Assembly (NCBI RefSeq): GCF_000755285.1
Contig: NZ_BBMK01000009.1
Coordinates: forward strand, 1-64,000
Origin: Nonlabens ulvanivorans
GTDB taxonomy: Bacteria > Bacteroidota > Bacteroidia > Flavobacteriales > Flavobacteriaceae
Direction of reading: 5' to 3'
Length of the DNA: 64,000 nucleotides
Both the position numbers and the translations under genes were made by a program. Shown here in pieces: positions 47,517 through 60,086 of this stretch. The notes below the pieces were generated by a model, which was not told the origin of the DNA, did not search any database, and saw only the letters and a program-made list of their open reading frames with translations. Position 1 is the first letter of the stretch, and every line of letters starts with the position of its first letter.

Positions 47517-50177
47517 TTAATAATTGATATAAACCCAACTAGCTACATCTTCTGTTTCGGCATCGTTGTACTTAATTACATAGAAATACGTTCCTACCGG
47601 AAGAAGTCCATCGCCTGCTAATGCTCCTTTATTAGGTACACCGGCAAACTCTTCATAATTAGATGCTTTAGTTTCATAAACAATACTACCGTTTCTATTA
47701 AATACAGTTAATTCAAAATTGGGATATTGCTGTAAATTAGGAATAGAGAACGTGTCGTTAATTCCATCATTATTAGGTGAGAATCCTTCTGGTATCACTA
47801 CTTCACATACTTCAACAGTAATGTTGAATGAGGTGTAGTCAAAACATCCTGTAGCGTTGTCTGTAATACGTGCATAGATTGTTTCTTGATCTGTTGATGC
47901 ATAAGGCGAGCTTAATGCACTTGCTCCACTTTGTGCATTTGCCTCACTGTTATAGTAAGTAATCGTGTAGGCTGCTGCGCTCTGTCCATTTAATACTGCT
48001 GCGTCATAGTCTGCAAGTACTAGATCTAATTGATTTGTGATAGGATTAGTAGCACAATCAGACACGTCAGACACGACTCCTATCGCTGGAGCGCTTAATA
48101 CTTCTATATTAAATTGTCCTGTCTGGTAACAATCTTGATCTTGAGCGTTTGAAACACGAACATATATGGTTTCTGGATTAGAAACATTATCATATGCTGC
48201 TGGAGTTGTAATCGCTCCTGTATTAGCATCTGCATCTGCCTGACTATTGAAAAAGGCAATATTAAAGTCTGCTGATGACTGTGAACCTAATATGCCTGCA
48301 ATTTGAGATGTTAAGTCAAATGTCTCTACTTGATCTGCAGATAAATCATCACAAAGTTCAAGATCTGCAACGGTATTATAATTCACTTCTTGGAAAGTAA
48401 CATTTACTTGTTCTGTTTTAAAACAAGAATTCACGTTATCAAATACTCTTGCCCAAACCGTAGTACTAGTAGTAACCGCAAAAGTATCTGGTGTTAAAAT
48501 AGGGTTCATATTTGCTTGCGCATCTGCATCACTATTGAAATAGGTTACATCATAATCTGTAGCAACTAGGCCATTTCTGATTTCATCATCTTTGGCTGTT
48601 AAGTCAACCGTAACAGATCCTGTGTTTTGACAAACAATAATATCTGCTGGTTGAACACTTGTAATTTCTGGAGCCACATCTATACAAACTGTTTCAGTAT
48701 ATGTACAACCGAAACTGTCTGTTAATTCAAAATCATAACAATTTTGTCCTGCTGTAGTCGGTGTTACCGTTATATCTGAACCACTTGTATTAGTTATGTC
48801 TGGATTAGTCAACCATAGTTCAGTCACTTCTCCGGGCTCAAATCTTCCAGCCGCTGGTATAATCACAGGATTAAAATTAATTCCCCACTCAAAAATAAAA
48901 CCATTATCGCTTCCTATATTATCGACAATTGTAAGGCACCAAAGCCCATTAAGAGGTGTTCCAATAAATGCAGAGAAAGGATCTTCTGTTCTATAGTCAC
49001 CTGCCGGCAAAGTAGTTCCAAAACCTCCAGCGGCTTGAGCAAGAGTTTGAGTAGCTGTTGTTGCCTCAGTAAAAGTGTATATGAATCCAGTTCCAGGATT
49101 TAGATTTGTATCTACATCAATCGGCACACCCAAAAATGTACCTCCACCACCATTAGGATATGTAATTATTTGAATACTCGAACCATCTGGTGCTGTTAAT
49201 GATATATCTAAGTCACCTAAGTAAGAATGCTCCATATTTATAAAGAAATTCAATAAATCAGAAGCATTTTGAAAAGTTGAACCTGCAGGAAAACCAGTTA
49301 CATCGATACATGTTTGATAGGAAACTCCATTACCATCTGGTAAAAAAGTGGTACCAGCAATAGGTGGAGCTACATCTGCAACAAACTCAACTGTTTCTAC
49401 CATTCCTGTAATTATTGTTGATTCTCCAAAACAAATTGAAGTATCGGCAGCAAGAGTTCCAGTAAAATCTGGAGTCGTTGATACCTGGATCACTACGTCA
49501 TCAAAAAATCTATCTCTACAACCGTTAACATCAAATGTTACATAATCTGCTCTATAGATACCAGCATTTGGATATGATTTAGCTGCTGTATTACCCGCAA
49601 CAACAGTTCCATCATCAAATCTCCACTCACTAGTTGCACCAGTACCATCTACACTAAATACAGTAGTTGCTGAGAAATTTATCGTTTCACCTTGACAAAT
49701 TCTTGTAATTCCATCACCATCAGCTGCTGGAGTGGATGTCACAGTATTTGCTATTGTTTGACAATTATCAATACATAAAACAGCTGCTTGCCAGCCGTCT
49801 GCAACACCAGTAGCACCTGAAATAAATCTAAATGTCAAACAGTTAGTTGCGGAAGAAGTTATCAAACCAGGAACATTTGTAGCGCTATATACAGCAAGAG
49901 GACTACCTGTTGCCATATCTCCATCATAAACTAATAAAATATCTCCTACACCCAAATCCCAAAAAGTAAAATTTAAAGACATAAAATCAGTATCAAAAGG
50001 AGAACAGATTGTAAATATGGAGTTTTCGCTATTTTGATAATCTGCTGTTGGTCCACCAGAATCAGAAAAAGTTCCTGAACAAGTGACTATACTTCCATCA
50101 GCCATTGGAAAATCCTGAGCTGTCGCTATCGTGGCTGTAAACAACAAGCTTAAGGTTAAGAGTAATATTTTTTTCAT
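47517..50177 (-). CDS. Secreted adhesin-like protein with T9SS type B sorting domain
   Basis: 886 aa, intact paralogue of the giant gene at 36892-41474. Signal peptide LLLTLSLLFTATIATAQ; CUB-like region (VTCSGTFSDSGGPTADYQNS); PKD region (SATTVFSVDGTGATSEWRF); P-like domain (MEHSYLGDLDISLTAPDG, GTPLNGLWCLTI); three of the ~95-residue repeats (openings VCQNTGS, LCDDLSADQ, DCATNPI); and the type B domain (IPEGFSPNNDGINDTFSIPNLQQYPNFELTVFNRNG..WVYINY). It has EWGINFNP with G4 where the paralogue has G7. Probably a surface or released adhesin. Confidence 0.92.
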   Translation of the reverse strand: MKKILLLTLSLLFTATIATAQDFPMADGSIVTCSGTFSDSGGPTADYQNSENSIFTICSPFDTDFMSLNFTFWDLGVGDILLVYDGDMATGSPLAVYSATNVPGLITSSATNCLTFRFISGATGVADGWQAAVLCIDNCQTIANTVTSTPAADGDGITRICQGETINFSATTVFSVDGTGATSEWRFDDGTVVAGNTAAKSYPNAGIYRADYVTFDVNGCRDRFFDDVVIQVSTTPDFTGTLAADTSICFGESTIITGMVETVEFVADVAPPIAGTTFLPDGNGVSYQTCIDVTGFPAGSTFQNASDLLNFFINMEHSYLGDLDISLTAPDGSSIQIITYPNGGGGTFLGVPIDVDTNLNPGTGFIYTFTEATTATQTLAQAAGGFGTTLPAGDYRTEDPFSAFIGTPLNGLWCLTIVDNIGSDNGFIFEWGINFNPVIIPAAGRFEPGEVTELWLTNPDITNTSGSDITVTPTTAGQNCYDFELTDSFGCTYTETVCIDVAPEITSVQPADIIVCQNTGSVTVDLTAKDDEIRNGLVATDYDVTYFNSDADAQANMNPILTPDTFAVTTSTTVWARVFDNVNSCFKTEQVNVTFQEVNYNTVADLELCDDLSADQVETFDLTSQIAGILGSQSSADFNIAFFNSQADADANTGAITTPAAYDNVSNPETIYVRVSNAQDQDCYQTGQFNIEVLSAPAIGVVSDVSDCATNPITNQLDLVLADYDAAVLNGQSAAAYTITYYNSEANAQSGASALSSPYASTDQETIYARITDNATGCFDYTSFNITVEVCEVVIPEGFSPNNDGINDTFSIPNLQQYPNFELTVFNRNGSIVYETKASNYEEFAGVPNKGALAGDGLLPVGTYFYVIKYNDAETEDVASWVYINY

Positions 50178-50350
50178 GGGTTAGAGTTTAATCTCAGTTA
50201 GTAATAGAGTGTTCTTGCTCTCGCTAAAACACCATGCAAAATAATAAAATAGTATTACACCGCACTATATCATGCATAATTCTATTAACCTATTATTAAG
50301 AAACCTCATTTGTTTTAGATAAAAAGTAAAAAAAAGCTATTAATGGGTAT

Positions 50351-50384
50351 AAAAAAACCGCTGTGAAACATCACAGCGGTTTTA
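50351..50384 (-). terminator. Terminator of secDF
   Basis: AAAACCGCTGTGA / TCACAGCGGTTTT, a 13-bp stem, AACA loop, with A7 upstream (T7 on the minus strand). Confidence 0.9.
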
Positions 50385-50403
50385 AATTTAAAGGAAAATG
50401 TTC

Positions 50404-53400
50404 TTATAATTCTTCCTTAGCCGGTTTAGGCTCTTTAGGAAGTAATTTACCATTTGATTTTTCCATGGTGTCAAACATTATAGGAGTTGCAATAAATACA
50501 GATGAATAGGTACCTACAATCACACCGATAATTAATGCTAACATAAATCCTTGAATAGACTCACCACCGAATGTGAAAATAGCAAGAAGTACAATTAATG
50601 TAGTTAAAGATGTATTTAACGTTCTAGAGATGGTACTGCTTATTGCCGCATTTACGGTACGTGCAAATTCCCAGTTAGTTCTCTCGTTAATAAACTCACG
50701 AATCCTATCAAATACAACTACGGTATCATTCAGAGAGTAACCAATTACCGTTAGTATTGCTGCAATAAAGGCTTGATCAATCTCCATATTGAATGGTAGA
50801 ATATCATAAGTTAAAGAGAATATACCTAATACAATTAATACATCATGGAATACAGCGATAACCGCTCCTAAAGAGAACTGCCATTTACGGAAACGAATTA
50901 AGATATAAAGGAATACTACAATTAGAGAACCAAAAATAGCATATAGCGATCCTGTCAAGATATCATCTGCAATAGTAGGCCCAACCTGGAAGTTAGACAT
51001 AATACCATATTGCTTGTCATCTTTACTCACATCTACAAACGTAGCCATATCCATATCAGCTGGCATGTATTGTTTAAGATTTGCAAATAATTTATCTTCA
51101 ATTTCTTTAGTAACCTCAGCATCTACTCCATCAATACCATACTTTGTACTAATTTTTAATTGATTATCTGAACCATAAGTTTTAGCCTCTGCACTACCGA
51201 AAACATCTTCTGCAGACAACATTTTAGTTACTTCAGTAGCGTTAACTGGTTGTTCAAAACGAACTGTATACGTACGTCCACCAGAGAAGTCAATACCAAA
51301 GTTCAAACTCTTTGTAAATAATGAGATAGCACTAATCAATACAAAAGCAAGAGATATCATGTATGCTACTTTTCTCTTCTTTAAGAAATCGATGTTTACG
51401 TTTCTAAACCAGTTCTTAGTAATAGGTGTTGAAAATGCAAGTGACTTACCGTTTTTACCGTACCCATCAATAAATAATCTAGTGATGAAAATTGCCGTAA
51501 ATAATGAAGTAAGAATACCAATCATTAAAGTTGTTGCAAATCCTTGAATTGGACCTGTACCAAATATGAAAAGAATCAATGCTGTAAGAAAGGTTGTAAT
51601 GTTTGCATCAAGAATAGAACTCAAGGCATTATTAAAACCATCTTTAATACTATCTGCTTGAGACTTACCTTTTGCTAATTCTTCCCTAATACGTTCAAAA
51701 ATCAGAACGTTTGCATCTACCGATATACCTATGGTTAATACGATACCGGCTATACCAGGTAAAGTTAATACCGCTTTAAGTGAAGCTAGAGCTCCAAAAA
51801 TAAACAAGATATTCACCACTAACGCAACATCTGCATAAAGACCAGCTCTACCATAATAGAACACCATCCATACTAAAACTAGTAATAATGCAATACCAAA
51901 AGACCACAAACCACTACTAATTGCTTCCTTACCTAATGAAGGACCAACGACAGCTTTTTGAATTATCTCAGCTCCTGCAGGTAGTTTACCAGCACGTAAA
52001 ACGTTTGCTAAATCTTCAGCATCTGCAACCGTAAAGTTTCCAGATATCTGGCTGCTTCCTCCTGTAATAGGCCCATTAGTAATACCAGGTGCACTATATA
52101 CTGTATCATCAAGCACAACAGCGATTTGAGTACCGTTTTGATAAGCCTCAGTCGTCATATCTTCCCAAACCTTTGCTCCTTCAGAGTTCATAGACATACT
52201 AACAACTACCTGACCACTTAATTCAAAATCTTGACGTGCATCAGTAATTACTGCTCCACCTAGTGGCGCTTCACCTTCACGGTTAGAACGTATAGCATAT
52301 AAATCTGCGATTTCATACCCTAATTCATCATTCAATACTGGAATTCCCCCCCATGCAAATTTTACGTGGCGTAATTCTGCTGGTAACTTAGAACGTACTT
52401 GCGCGTCATTTAAGTAGCTTACAATAACATCTTTATCTGACGCTTTAAAAGTTGCGATAACTGGACCTGTACCGTTACCTGGAGCAAGCATTCTAGATAA
52501 GATTGGGTTTTGATCATAGTTAAATTCTGTATCTTCTCCTTCAGAATCTGCTGTAGCATCATTTCCTAATATATCTCCTACTGCGTCTACCGCTTGATCA
52601 GCAGCATCTTGTGCAGCGTCTGCAACATCATCAGATACCGAATCAGTATCTGTAGATTCTTCTGTTGGAGAAACTTGGTTTTTTGCAGCTAGTTTTTCTG
52701 CCCAGTAAGTATCTGCTTCAATCACAAATTGTGAAACTTCTGAAGCTTTGTATACGTGCCAGAATTCTAATTGAGCCGTACTTGTTAAGATATCTTCAAC
52801 ACGTTTAATATCTTTTGCACCTGGCAATTCAATTAAAATACGTCCAGAATCACCTAAACGTTGAATATTAGGTTGAGTCACACCAAATTTATCGATACGC
52901 TTTCTTAGTACTTCAAAAGCACTAACCATATATTCCTTAAGCTTTACTCTTAATTTAGGCTCAATTTCTGAGTTAGACATATTAAAGTCTATAACTCCAT
53001 CCATTTCTTGATTAGAGAAAATATCTGGCGAACCTAGCTTGGCACCATCAATCGCATTAAATTCTTCAAGAAAATAATCAAAGTAATCTGCCTGTCCATC
53101 TTTTATACGCTCATCTGCACGCTCTAAAGCTGTTCTGAAATCAGGATCTTTAGATCCATCTGCCATACCTATTAATAGGTCTTTTACAGAGATTTGAAGA
53201 ATTACATTTATTCCTCCTTTAAGGTCAAGACCTTTTTGCAGCTCTTGTTCTTTTGCAGCAGAGTAAGTTGTATATCCACCCCATACGTCTTTAGACGCGA
53301 TAGAATCTAAATAAGATTTTGTAGCCTCATCTCTTAATGAAGCGGCATTTTGATCATCTGCGTTTACAATTGCATTTGCATACGTGTCTGCGTCTCCTTC

Positions 53401-53493
53401 TACTTTATTTGTAATAAAAGTATAGGTTAATTGGTAAATACTTACCAATGCAAAAACGATCGCAAAAACTCTGATCAGTCCTTTATTTTGCAT
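50404..53493 (-). CDS. secDF: Protein translocase subunit SecDF (fused)
   Basis: 1029 aa, the fused SecD-SecF form usual in Bacteroidota. SecD part: a first membrane helix, then GLDLKGGINVILQISVKDLL and P1-domain motifs, RVEDILTSTAQLEFWHV, an acidic linker (DSVSDDVADAAQDAADQAVDAVGD) and GKLPAGAEIIQKAVVGPSLG before membrane segments with GIVLTIGISVDANVLIFERIREE. SecF part from ~680: FGIDFSGGRTYTVRFE, ILTVIGYSLNDTVVVFDRIRE. It uses the proton gradient to pull exported proteins through SecYEG. G7 at 52346-52352 yields FAWGGIPV, one residue more than expected. Confidence 0.95.
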   Translation of the reverse strand: MQNKGLIRVFAIVFALVSIYQLTYTFITNKVEGDADTYANAIVNADDQNAASLRDEATKSYLDSIASKDVWGGYTTYSAAKEQELQKGLDLKGGINVILQISVKDLLIGMADGSKDPDFRTALERADERIKDGQADYFDYFLEEFNAIDGAKLGSPDIFSNQEMDGVIDFNMSNSEIEPKLRVKLKEYMVSAFEVLRKRIDKFGVTQPNIQRLGDSGRILIELPGAKDIKRVEDILTSTAQLEFWHVYKASEVSQFVIEADTYWAEKLAAKNQVSPTEESTDTDSVSDDVADAAQDAADQAVDAVGDILGNDATADSEGEDTEFNYDQNPILSRMLAPGNGTGPVIATFKASDKDVIVSYLNDAQVRSKLPAELRHVKFAWGGIPVLNDELGYEIADLYAIRSNREGEAPLGGAVITDARQDFELSGQVVVSMSMNSEGAKVWEDMTTEAYQNGTQIAVVLDDTVYSAPGITNGPITGGSSQISGNFTVADAEDLANVLRAGKLPAGAEIIQKAVVGPSLGKEAISSGLWSFGIALLLVLVWMVFYYGRAGLYADVALVVNILFIFGALASLKAVLTLPGIAGIVLTIGISVDANVLIFERIREELAKGKSQADSIKDGFNNALSSILDANITTFLTALILFIFGTGPIQGFATTLMIGILTSLFTAIFITRLFIDGYGKNGKSLAFSTPITKNWFRNVNIDFLKKRKVAYMISLAFVLISAISLFTKSLNFGIDFSGGRTYTVRFEQPVNATEVTKMLSAEDVFGSAEAKTYGSDNQLKISTKYGIDGVDAEVTKEIEDKLFANLKQYMPADMDMATFVDVSKDDKQYGIMSNFQVGPTIADDILTGSLYAIFGSLIVVFLYILIRFRKWQFSLGAVIAVFHDVLIVLGIFSLTYDILPFNMEIDQAFIAAILTVIGYSLNDTVVVFDRIREFINERTNWEFARTVNAAISSTISRTLNTSLTTLIVLLAIFTFGGESIQGFMLALIIGVIVGTYSSVFIATPIMFDTMEKSNGKLLPKEPKPAKEEL

Positions 53494-53527
53494 AATTAGT
53501 TGTTTTTAATAAAATTTTTCAATCCGG

Positions 53528-53535
53528 CAAATATA
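53528..53535 (-). promoter_or_regulatory. -7 element TATATTTG of secDF
   Basis: TAnnTTTG match on the minus strand, 34 nt before the secDF ATG. Confidence 0.45.
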
Positions 53536-53633
53536 TAGTGAGCCATAGGATTGTTTATGTTTTTTTGATATAAATAGTTGAATTCTTTAACTGTAAGAAA
53601 TAGCTAAAGAAAATAGACCTAGATAAAGGTCAT

Positions 53634-54267
53634 TTATGATTGAAAGAATAATTCTCTCGATAAGAAAATGGGGGGGCCAGCTCTCACAGCAGGAACTGCA
53701 TATGGACGATTAGCTATAGCAAGTCCCAAAACGTTATTTGCTTCTTTTATAGTATCTATAAAAACAAGATCCAGTCTAGAGTGTAATTCTCTAGGAAGAA
53801 ACGGATGACTAACTTGAGAACCTCGATGATAATCCTGTTTAATCTCAAATAACAGTGCATTATCAGTGTCAGCAAATCCACCGGTATCTTGATGGATATC
53901 ATATACATCCATCAGCAACACTACTTCATCATCTTGAACAGGAAGATCAGAAAAAGGTGATTGCTCATTTACAAAGTCAGTAAATGCCTCAACGTCAATG
54001 CGGTTTTTAATGCTAGTAACACTAAGGTCGCTATGGTAACTAATTTTATAACCACCACCGGGCTGTATAACAGTTTTAATATCAACAACACCAGCGTCTG
54101 TTAGCTGATTGGTTAAAAGACTAATAGAACATTGTACATCTTCTGTAGAAATTGCTTCACTATTAAAGTGTAATACAATTTCCTGATTAGGCACGACAGA
54201 TTCCTGCTGCTGGACAACAAAAACTGAAATAAGGCTGACTAATATCTATGTACCATTTAAAACTCAT
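53634..54267 (-). CDS. Hypothetical secreted protein (frameshifted near the start)
   Basis: About 211 aa. The in-frame start in the main ORF is a GTG at 54194, but that frame continues upstream as ILVSLISVFVVQQQESVVPNQE, which looks like a signal peptide. A TATATTTG promoter element ends 4 nt before an ATG at 54267 (MSFKWYI), one frame off. A single indel near 54245 would join them, so the true gene most likely starts at 54267. Mature part: NQEIVLHFNSEAISTEDVQCSI and VLLMDVYDIHQDTGGF. G7 at 53670-53676 gives AGPPIF, with one Pro probably extra. No family recognised. Confidence 0.6.
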
Positions 54268-54271
54268 GCGG

Positions 54272-54279
54272 CAAATATA
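54272..54279 (-). promoter_or_regulatory. -7 element TATATTTG (leaderless)
   Basis: Minus strand, 4 nt before the ATG at 54267. Confidence 0.45.
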
Positions 54280-54362
54280 ATGAAATAGAATGTTCTAGAA
54301 ATGAAGCACTAAAATCTTAATTAGCTTTTATTGACTTTATAAAAACCTCTTTATTTTAAATA

Positions 54363-54378
54363 CGCTTTCGCGAAAGCG
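54363..54378. repeat. CGCTTTCGCGAAAGCG palindrome (intergenic)
   Basis: Perfect copy with TA..TA flanks, upstream of the mdh terminator. Confidence 0.95.
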
Positions 54379-54410
54379 TAGCACAAATTAAAACAGAAAA
54401 TATAAAGCAC

Positions 54411-54442
54411 AAAAAAACCACTCTAAAACTAGAGCGGTTTTA
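54411..54442 (-). terminator. Terminator of mdh
   Basis: AAAACCACTCTA / TAGAGCGGTTTT stem (one mismatch), AAAC loop, A7 upstream. Confidence 0.8.
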
Positions 54443-54463
54443 ATTTTATTAGAACAGTAAGTA

Positions 54464-55384
54464 CTAAATAAGTCCGTTAGTTACTTTAACGCCTTCTGCA
54501 CTTTCTTGAAGTTTTGCTTTTTCTGCATCACTCAAGTTAATTTCAACGATTTTTTCAATACCGTTGCGACCTAACACAACTGGCACTCCAATACAAAGAT
54601 CAGAAAGTCCGTATTCTCCATCTAACATAACACTACATGGGAAGATTTTTTTCTGGTCACATGCAATCGCTTGTACTAATCCAGATACAGCTGCACCAGG
54701 AGCATACCATGCACTAGTACCTAATAATTTTGTAAGTGTTGCTCCACCAACTTTAGTATCTTCTAATACTTGATTAAGTCGATCTTCACTTAAAAATTCA
54801 CTAGCTGGAACTGAATTGCGAGTAGCAAGACGTGTTAATGGCACCATACCTTTATCACTGTGACCACCGATTACCATACCATCTACATCTGATATTGGAG
54901 CCTCAAGAGCTTCTGCAAGACGATACTTAAAACGCGCACTATCTAAAGCACCACCCATTCCTATGATGCGGTGTTTAGGCAAACCTGTTACTTTATGAGC
55001 TAGGTATGTCATTGTATCCATCGGGTTAGACACTACAATAAGGATTACATTAGGTGAGTGCTCAACTAAACTAGTAGCTACTGACTTAACAATACCTGCA
55101 TTAATACCGATTAATTCTTCACGAGTCATACCTGGCTTGCGAGGTATTCCAGATGTGATCACCGCGATATCACTACCGGCAGTTTTAGAATAATCACTAG
55201 TAGAACCAGTAATCTTAGTATCAAAACCGTTTAAAGAAGCCGTCTGCATTAAATCCATGGCTTTACCTTCTGCAAATCCTTCTTTAATATCTAAGATGAC
55301 TACCTCACTTGCAAAGTCTTTAATAGCGATATACTCTGCACAACTTGCGCCTACTGCGCCTGCTCCTACTACGGTTACTTTCAT
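54464..55384 (-). CDS. mdh: Malate dehydrogenase
   Basis: 306 aa, LDH-like MDH. NAD motif VTVVGAGAVGASCAEYIA; the substrate-binding Arg in GIPRKPGMTREELIGIN; NPMDTMTYLAHKVTGLPKHRIIGMGGALDSARF with the conserved Asp and Arg; catalytic His in VIGGHSDKGMVPLTR; ACDQKKIFPCSVMLDGEYG. Oxidises malate to oxaloacetate in the TCA cycle. Monocistronic, with its own terminator. Confidence 0.95.
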   Translation of the reverse strand: MKVTVVGAGAVGASCAEYIAIKDFASEVVILDIKEGFAEGKAMDLMQTASLNGFDTKITGSTSDYSKTAGSDIAVITSGIPRKPGMTREELIGINAGIVKSVATSLVEHSPNVILIVVSNPMDTMTYLAHKVTGLPKHRIIGMGGALDSARFKYRLAEALEAPISDVDGMVIGGHSDKGMVPLTRLATRNSVPASEFLSEDRLNQVLEDTKVGGATLTKLLGTSAWYAPGAAVSGLVQAIACDQKKIFPCSVMLDGEYGLSDLCIGVPVVLGRNGIEKIVEINLSDAEKAKLQESAEGVKVTNGLI

Positions 55385-55510
55385 TATAATATATTTTAAA
55401 TTTATTGAATTATATGGTCTATCTGTTGGACTTCCAGCAGATTGTAAAAATACAAAACAGCAACCACATATTAGAATTAGAGCTTATGAAAAAAGGAATT
55501 ATTAACAAGA

Positions 55511-56598
55511 TTAAATTCTAAAAAATATACTAGCTGTCGCAGTACTGTATTCTCCAAAAGTATAGTCTGCATTTATATTAAATGCTCCCAAAGTAAATTT
55601 CAAACCTGCGGTACCTAAAAAACCATTTACATCAGTATCGACTGATATCGGGTCTTCAACAGTTGCTGCTATAGGAAATATAACCGTATTAGAAGCAAAG
55701 GTGTATGCTCCTAACAAGTCCGTTTGAGTCGTTCCTCTATTATAGTTCAAACCACCATAAAAATTAAGAACCTTATAATTTGTACTAACAATTGCAGATA
55801 GATTTAAACTACTAATTTGTGTCTCAATGGATTGATTTGATCCATCAACAACAACACCATCCTCAAAATCATATGAAGCATTTAAACGTGTATAACCAGC
55901 AAGTAATGATGCCGCAATAGGTAGTGATGATTCATCGCTAGATTGAAGAAGATTCGTGAATTCCCACTGTATACCTACTCCATACAAACTAGTCTCTGCC
56001 TCATCAAATGTTATTTTAGGAACTAATCTCGCCTTCAACTCCAATCCCGCACCCAAACCTATACCTGCCTGTAAAAATGCAGATGGAACTAAATCTAAGC
56101 CTTCATTACCTAACCCATTAGGTAGATTAATGATATCTTCCTGCAGTAAGATTCCAGAGGTCGCTTCTCTACTCCTTATTATTAACTGTTGATCCATTAC
56201 ATTTTCTCCTAATGCTGATGCAATAGAACGTGGTGAAGTAGAACCGTCACCAAATGTTACCTCGATATTTGCTGGCGGATTATTAGTATTATCATAACTG
56301 TCTTGAATAATAGCTTCATACTCTGCAGGATCTAAAAAAAATTCTTTTTACTATCAGGTGCAAATGTACCGTGAGCTTTAATTTGAATTTTAAACTTTCC
56401 TGGCTTTAAAACACGCGCATCATCATACCATCCAGAGCTTAAATTAAAACTTAAGGCTTCTCCAGCAGGTGTCATATAAGAATTTGAATATCGTTCACCA
56501 GCTTCTACTCCAGCGGCTAGTATGTCTGAGAATCCATCTTGAGCAGTTGTAGCAATAGAACTTAATAAAACACTAAATAATAACAAGGACTTTTTCAT
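55511..56598 (-). CDS. DUF6588-like outer-membrane beta-barrel protein (frameshifted)
   Basis: About 363 aa. Signal peptide LLLFSVLLSSIATTAQ. Two pieces (56332-56607 and 55511-56197) join if the A5 (plus-strand T5, 56345-56349) is A6, giving APDSKKEFFLDPAEYEAIIQDSYDN and running on through GDGSTSPRSIASALGENVMDQQ. The rest has alternating strands (FLQAGIGLGAGLELKARLVPKITFD, YGVGIQWEFTNLL, FNINADYTFGEYSTATASIFFRI) ending in an aromatic FFRI, as expected for a barrel. I assign DUF6588 from overall resemblance. I start at the ATG at 56598, because MKKSLLLF is the natural signal-peptide start. Confidence 0.75.
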
Positions 56599-56654
56599 AA
56601 CAATCAAATTTTGTTTAACACTTACGAAAATAAAGAGTTAATGGTTCAATTAAT

Positions 56655-56688
56655 AAAAAAGACCCTTTTAATATAAAGGGCCTTTTTT
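56655..56688 (-). terminator. Terminator of gyrB
   Basis: GGCCCTTTATATTAAAAGGGTC hairpin on the minus strand, followed by T6. Confidence 0.75.
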
Positions 56689-56712
56689 CACTATTATTAT
56701 AAGAGACGATTA

Positions 56713-58714
<2,002 letters not shown>

Positions 58715-58825
58715 TTATAGGCTTTTGAGCCTTGTTTATGGCCTTAAGTTATTAACAAATTATTAATATCAAGTTACTTTTTTAATGTGGAATTTTATAA
58801 CTTACAAGCACTTAAAATCCATAAC

Positions 58826-59364
58826 ATGAAATACCTCGTTATTATACTCTCCTTTTTTGCAGCTACTCAAGCTATTCAAGCTCAAGAAATCGCATTTTCT
58901 AAAATTGATAAAAGCCCACTAGATGTGGTTATCCATAGAGATAATAACAATCAAGCAATTGCTCGTGTGATATACAGCAGGCCTGCAAAAAGAGATCGTA
59001 CAATTTTTGGAGAATTAGTAAAATATGGAGAAGTATGGCGCACAGCGCAAATGAAGCTACAGAAATAGACTTCTTTTATGATGTAACGATTAACGGTAAT
59101 TTAGTGAAAGCTGGCGCATACTCCATTTATACGATACCTGGTGAGGATGAATGGACCTTCATTCTTAACTCACAGACAAACCAATGGGGAACTAAACATG
59201 ACCCTTCAAAAGATATTTTAAAAGTTACTATGGATAGCATGCCGTCACCGCAAACCATAGAAGAATTCTCAATCAGTTTTGTTGAAGATCCAGATGGACT
59301 TATTTTGTTTATGGGATGGGATGACACGCTAGTGAACTTACCTATACAAGTTGCTCAACTTTAA
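58826..59364 (+). CDS. DUF2911 family secreted protein (frameshifted)
   Basis: About 180 aa. Signal peptide MKYLVIILSFFAATQAIQAQ; I use the ATG at 58826, which begins it. Two pieces join if a G lost near 59045 is restored, giving GEVWRTGANEATEIDFFYDV, the most conserved DUF2911 block. The rest matches VKAGAYSIYTIPGEDEWTFILN and MGWDDTLVNLPI. Function unknown. Its stop overlaps that of the convergent queE by 3 bases. Confidence 0.88.
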
Positions 59365-59992
59365 GGTATATTTAAATATTTATGCGTTTGTAAAGAGACG
59401 TGCCATTCTGGATTATCCATTACGAATTCAGTTATCAACGGAATCATCTTTTCACGTACAGACCATTCTGGTTGTAAATAAAGTTTGCAAGTAGATGATA
59501 CTTTTTCAGCTTCCGCTTTCGCGAAAGCGAAATCATGCTTATTAAATATTATCACCTTAAGTTCGTGAGCTGCCTCGTAAACTTCTGGTAATGGCATTTT
59601 CATTTTTTTAGGAGACAGACAAATCCAATCCCAGCTACCAGATAATGGATAAGCACCACTGGTCTCAATATGCACCTGCATACCTTTATTTTTAAGACCT
59701 GTAGTTAACGGCCCCATATCCCATGTTAAAGCTCACCACCAGTAACAACAATAGTCTTACTGTATTTTGCCGCATTAGCAACAATAGCCTCAACCGCTGT
59801 AGGTGGATGTTTTTCTGGATCCCAGCTTTCCTTCACATCACACCAGTGACAACCTACATCACAACCACCTACTCTTATAAAGTATGCTGCTTTTCCTGTA
59901 TGACTACCTTCACCTTGAATCGTATAAAACTCTTCCATTAATGGAAGCATTTCACCTTTTTCAACAGCTTGAGAAATTGATTTTTCTAACAT
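59361..59992 (-). CDS. queE: 7-carboxy-7-deazaguanine synthase (frameshifted)
   Basis: About 211 aa radical-SAM enzyme of queuosine/deazaguanine synthesis. It has the substrate motif FYTIQGEGSHTGKAAYFIRVGGCDVGCHWCDVKESW, with the cluster Cys triad and the small insertion typical of the Bacteroidota form. Two pieces join if one base is restored near 59731, giving VVTGGEPLTWDMGPLT. The start is ATG 59992 (MLEKSISQ). TACCTTTG lies 4 nt before it, so it is likely leaderless. The palindrome at 59514-59529 encodes FAFAKAE near the C-terminus. Confidence 0.92.
59514..59529. repeat. CGCTTTCGCGAAAGCG palindrome (in coding DNA)
   Basis: Perfect copy in queE. Confidence 0.95.
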
Positions 59993-59996
59993 GTGG

Positions 59997-60004
59997 CAAA
60001 GGTA
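59997..60004 (-). promoter_or_regulatory. -7 element TACCTTTG of queE (leaderless)
   Basis: Minus-strand TAnnTTTG, 4 nt before the ATG at 59992. Confidence 0.5.
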
Positions 60005-60086
60005 CTTTTTAAAAATCATAATCAAGAATACTCCTGTTATTTAAAGACAACAGGATTTAATTAACTTTACACAAAATTGTAAGTGT

